A stretch of 64,000 nucleotides of DNA from Vitellaria paradoxa (lineage: Eukaryota > Streptophyta > Magnoliopsida > Ericales > Sapotaceae): contig CM034234.1 of assembly GCA_019916065.1 (NCBI GenBank), positions 17,003,520 through 17,067,519 on the forward strand. Direction: 5' to 3'. Position numbers and translations under genes: made by a program. The notes beneath the pieces are model-generated. The model had not been told where the DNA came from, did not search any database, and worked only from the letters and a program-made list of their open reading frames with translations. Shown one piece after another: positions 59,366 to 64,000 of this stretch (within the stretch, counting starts at the first letter, position 1; the number at the start of each line of letters is the position of its first letter).

Positions 59366-62105
59366 AAGTTCAAAAAACTAGGACTGGCTTAGCGGACTAA
59401 CTATAAAATATTGACCCTAATTATATTCAATTCTATATATTATTTAATAACATTAATTATCCCCATAATGGGACCCTTCAAATCCAGTCAAGCGTAACCA
59501 ATAATATTTATGGCTGTGTTCCAAATTTTTTGAAAAGCTCTAAAATTAATTTCAAAAGTTTTTAATTTTTTAAATTAAATTTTGTCACGTGTTACTTTTT
59601 ACATAAATTTTTATTTTTTTAAACATTTTTAGAACTCCAAATATCACTTATATATCACCAATTTTTTAGAACTTCAAATACCACTTATACATCACCAATT
59701 TTGAAAATAAGCAGTACGCAAAATACGTTTACCCAATCAAATATCAGATAAAATGGAAGAGATAAAATGGATACTTTCTGAATAATTAATTTAGTCTTAT
59801 CGTCCTCCCGTGTGTTTTTAGTGATTGAGAAAATTTTAAAGTTAAAAAATAATTTTAAAATTTAAAATTAAAAATTTGTTTAATGAATAAAAATATTTTA
59901 ACCTTAGTCTCTCATGTAAATTCAAGATTGAAAATGTATTCTTAATTCTTGTATTTTATCTAAAAAAATAACCAATTTTTTTTTTTTTTGTAGTGTATTG
60001 TTTAATGGAATATACAGTCTGTATTCTGAACACTTTTTCCAGTGGGCAAACCGTTAGTTACCGCGTAAAGCTTTCTGCTGGCGGAAAAGGCGAATGCCCT
60101 GTTTTCCAAAAAGTGTGGTGGCGTGCGCCGATCCATAATTTCTCCACACTTTTGTAGGCCCCGTTTGCTATAACAAAATTTATTAGAAATTTTTATTATA
60201 TTTTTACACCTTCTCACTTTTTTAAAATTTTAAAAAAAATTAATACATTCTAAAAAAAATTGATAACTCGACTAATACCTTTTTAAAAAAGTCGGTAACC
60301 CGACTAATTAAATATCAAAATTTTTTTTTCTATTCTTTGCCATGGACTCTTAAATTACTGAATGACACTTATTATAACAAATTTTTTCAGGATCGTTTTA
60401 ACAGATTGTAGAAACCGTTTGAATACTTAATCATTTTTTTTCTCCCCAGGTCTGCTCAAAACTGTTTCGACATACTGAAATCTCGTTTGCATGGTTTCTT
60501 TCAGGCTACAGTAATTCTTAAAAATTGTCAATCTTATCGCGTCACAAAGAGAGTCTAATCTATTTAAACAAAAATCTAATTTATCTCGATGAAATCATGC
60601 TTTTTTTTTTCACAAATTATAATTTGAGTTGTATGTACTAAATATTTAAAAGTTTAACAGATCATATATTTTTTTTTTTTTTCGTTTTACCAAACGCATT
60701 CTTAATCATTAACCTTCCAGCACACTGGAACTGGCAGATAATATTGTCAAAAGAGTGGACCCCACCTTGCCCTTGGAATCAACTCTCGGCGGATGTCATT
60801 TCTCAGGACGTTTGATTTATTAAAAAATATTAAAAAAATTAAGTTTTATTTATTTTTTTAGAATGAGAAGTACGCTTAGAATAAAAAAAATTAGTAACAT
60901 TTGATAAATTTTGTTAATTTATAATTTGTAAGATAAAAAATAAATAATTTTTAAAAATTTTAACATTTTTCAACAAATATCAAAGTTCCAAACAGAATTT
61001 TAAGTTTTACCACGCTCCATTTTGGTTGAACTCTTTATTTTTTTAATCCAAATAATATTATCTAAACTATTAAGGGAATTTAATCAGTGATAAAAAATTA
61101 TAAAATTTAACAAAAATTACGGATTTATAATTTGTGTAATGAGATAAAAATAAATAATTTTTTAAATTTTTAATATTTTTTATTCTGCTAAGCGGAGCCT
61201 AAACCAAACCGTGAATTCACAAAATAAATAAAAAAGAAATTACTTCAAAAGAAAAAGGAGAAAAACAGGGGGAGAGAGAGAGAGGGGTTTGGCCAGATTT
61301 GCGGAAATCGCCATCAGCCAGCTGGAGGACTAATCAGAGGTGATAAGATTAGCTTCGGAAAACATTGACCGCTGAGGCTCCTCCTCTAAGTTGGGAAGGG
61401 ATGCGAGGTGTTTAATTGATAAAAATTTAGTTAAAAAATGTAATAAGAATATAAAAATTATATGTAATAAAATTTAATAAAAAAATATAAAAAATTAATA
61501 AATTTTTATTAATTTTAAACAACTAAACACCCAATCTCTCACTCTCTCTGTCTCTCATCAATTCAACCCACCGTTTAAAAGTATACCCACGGGCGCCCAG
61601 CCAACTGTCAGGCAGATCCCTGTACATGTATATCGCAAGTATCTGTACAAAAATATTGTACTATGCGCCGTTTGGGGGAGTAATTTTCAATATAAATCTA
61701 TTAATTTTCAGAATTTAAGTTTTTTGGTAAAACATTAAAAAATAGCTTACGTTTCTGGTAAAATGTTAAACTATTTCCAAACTTTCAACATAAATTTATT
61801 AATTTTTAACAAAAAATATAAAATATTACTAAAAATTGAATTTCCAAATGCCTCTTAAAATTTATCTTTTTTCTACTCAGCAGCTGTACGTTGCTCAACT
61901 CAAAAGTTACTAAAATTTTTATTAGGCATACAAAAATTATTAAAAGTTATTAAAAACTTACCAAAAATTACTAAAAGTTATAAAAAAAAATTAATAAAAA
62001 TTTTACCAGACACTTACAAATTACCAAAATTATTCCTTATTTTGTCAAATACATAAAAAATCTCATCTTGCTAAAAATTGAACTTCCAAACCATCACTAT
62101 ACTTA

Positions 62106-62250
62106 GGGTGCATTTAGAGTGACAAAAAATGAGATAAAGTGAAATAAATTGTGTATTTATAATTCGTACAGTGAGATAAAATAATAACTTTTAAAATTTT
62201 TCAATATTTTTCATCATTTATCAGAATTTTTTGTTACCTCAAACGGAACC
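62106..62250. mobile_element. 145-bp MITE, TTA target duplication
   Basis: Starts GGGTGCATTTAGAGTGACAA and ends TTGTTACCTCAAACGGAACC, inverted with few mismatches. Exactly flanked by TTA at 62103-62105 and 62251-62253. The interior AAATGAGATAAAGTGAAATA matches the copies at 19663 and 55447. Confidence 0.8.
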
Positions 62251-64000
62251 TTACTTGTTTTTCGAAAGGTAAAATATTTCTAGAGTATTTGTTTTCTCAT
62301 GCAATGAATTAAAAAATACTTTGATAATATATCATTTATTTTTTTTAAGGTAAGTTATTAATTTCAAGATTAAAATTTTAAATCTTAGGGTAAGTTTGGG
62401 AAGAAAAATATTAACTTTTTTTTTTTTTTTTGTATTTGAGAAGAAAAATTTTAATTTTTTTGTTAATTTAACATTTTTGCCATTGATGATTTAAATGAAG
62501 TTTAAAATATAAAAAGATAAATTTAATAACTTCGAAAAACCAAAAAACAAAAAATTAATATAGTTAGAAGGTGAGAATTTCATTGCTTCCCAAACGCTAC
62601 TTTAGTGTGCATTTGATAACCATAACTAGTTATTTAGCTTCTATCTCTACTCAGGCTCTGTTTGGCCGATCAAAAAATACCAAAATTTATCAAGTTTTAA
62701 CTACTTTTTATATTTTATTTTAATAAAATTTTAGCATCTTTGTACTTTTACTGTACATTTTCCTCAACTTTTTTCAACCAAACAACTTCTCAATTTTTTG
62801 ACTTTTTCTAGAATAATTATATCTACCCTCTTATATTTTTAATTTTTTAAAATAATTAACGGCAAAAATATTAAATTAATAAAAAATTAAAAAGTTAACT
62901 TTTATTTTTTTTCCTCCTATTTTACTTTCTTCCGTTTCTAACTTTTTTTGAAGTCTTTGTCGGCGTGGGACCATTTTGATTGACAAAATTTTAGAGTTTT
63001 CTGCAATATTGTGGGCCTCGGTGCCCCTTGCTTTGTATTTTCCCGGAAAAACTCAAGCGGTAGAATGAACAATAGTCTAGTCCTTTTCTGCAATAGTCTA
63101 CTCATTCGGCTTATCTATTTCCATGGTTGAATAGTGTACATCTCTATCCAATTTGACTTTATTTCATTTATTTTTGATTATAATAATTAATTCTTTATAC
63201 CTATAATCAAATTTTAATTTATTTCTTCTATCAATAACAATTAAGAAAATGTGACACAATACTCCATGTATCTATCATATTTTTTGTTAATAAATTCAAG
63301 AGGTTAATTACTAAAATGAACCTTGACAAAAAAATACTAATTGAAATTAGAGGATCCAAATTAAGATTCAGTATAAAGTAGATACAAAATTATTTTGAGA
63401 TAAAATTGATCTGAAAGAGATTTACACAAATTATATTCGAATTTTTTTAGTGAAAATTAATGAAAGATAAATTATTTTATTATCCTTGAATTTTACTTAC
63501 GTGATGTTGTTGTGTGTGGTTAATTAAACTGCGAGCGAGACTCAATGAATGACCACATAATTATTTCATTAATATTGTGAAAAATAATTGACTATTACAA
63601 TTCAAATTGGAAGAACTAAAATGAGACCAAATATAAAGTATAAAGTGATTATTATAATTTACTTTTTAATTAAAATATGAAAAATATGAAAAAGAATTGA
63701 CCTTTAGAAAAACATAAAAGTAAACTTTAACTTGTGAAGTACTTCCTATCATACTTTGTGAAAGCAATGGCCCTTTAATCCAAGGATTTGATTGAATTGC
63801 TGCCTAAATGTGTGCTTTTGAAACTAGAAATTGCGGATTAAAAAAAAAAAAAAACAGAAAGAAGAAAAAAAAAAAAAACAAGGGAAAAGTAAGAAATTAA
63901 AATCGAAGAAAAATGTTAATTTAATTTTATTCTATTTTTTTTGTATAATTAGGAGAATAAGAAGAAAATAAAAAAATATCTGTTAAAAATTAATTATTTA

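Larger units (their letters stand above)
53747..64000. other. Gene-free AT-rich region to the right edge
   Basis: About 10 kb without a coding region that I can support. It contains MITEs (55447, 56382, 62106, perhaps 62654-62795 and 57040-57190), microsatellites and a tandem repeat at 59136. Two less AT-rich patches (61255-61420 and 61530-61640, GA- and CT-rich) could be promoter-like DNA but have no attached frame. Confidence 0.6.

Noticed and set aside
1..64000. CRISPR arrays, bacterial operons, tRNA or rRNA genes
   Set aside because: The genes are plant nuclear with introns. Tandem repeats lack regular spacers, and no full tRNA cloverleaf or rRNA sequence was recognised.

Overview
This is a plant nuclear genomic window, from a dicot-like angiosperm. 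The evidence is split genes with GT-AG introns, AT-rich intergenic DNA full of miniature transposons, and plant-specific proteins: a BPG2 chloroplast GTPase, a PLS-class PPR protein, SDP1 triacylglycerol lipase and a PICBP-type calmodulin-binding protein. I cannot name the species from sequence alone.

Layout, left to right. 1-415: 3' end of a LINE on the minus strand. 1210-6816 (-): the first exons of a folylpolyglutamate synthase gene that runs off the left edge; its introns hold a complete TRIM retrotransposon, a LINE ORF1 remnant and a tandem duplication. 10367-18943 (-): a 14-exon gene that I could join exon by exon into a 662-residue GNAT acetyltransferase-BRCT protein. 23161-25212 (+): intronless BPG2. 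26397-26747 (-): a small plant protein of unknown function. 30668-32950 (-): intronless mitochondrial-type PPR protein. 37236-42232 (-): a PICBP-like protein with three calmodulin-binding modules in tandem. 47931-53439 (+): SDP1 lipase in three coding exons, with an apparent frameshift after about 48 codons. From 53440 to 64000 I see no gene, only AT-rich DNA with MITEs and simple repeats.

The intergenic DNA is dominated by short elements with inverted ends resembling GTGCGTTTGGAGT and, where resolvable, TTA, TAA or TTAA target duplications. One insertion sits inside one arm of a direct repeat, so the other arm preserves the empty site.

The genes do not form one pathway. SDP1 mobilises seed oil, BPG2 acts in chloroplast ribosome assembly, the PPR protein probably edits or processes mitochondrial RNA, and PICBP is a calcium/calmodulin target. 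What links them is probably descent: the Arabidopsis SDP1 and PICBP genes are close neighbours on chromosome 5, and SDP1-LIKE and BPG2 are close neighbours on chromosome 3. This window therefore looks like the undivided ancestral block. I found no clearly new biological system. The best leads are the GNAT-BRCT gene, the SDP1 frameshift, the repeated PICBP module and the TRIM family.
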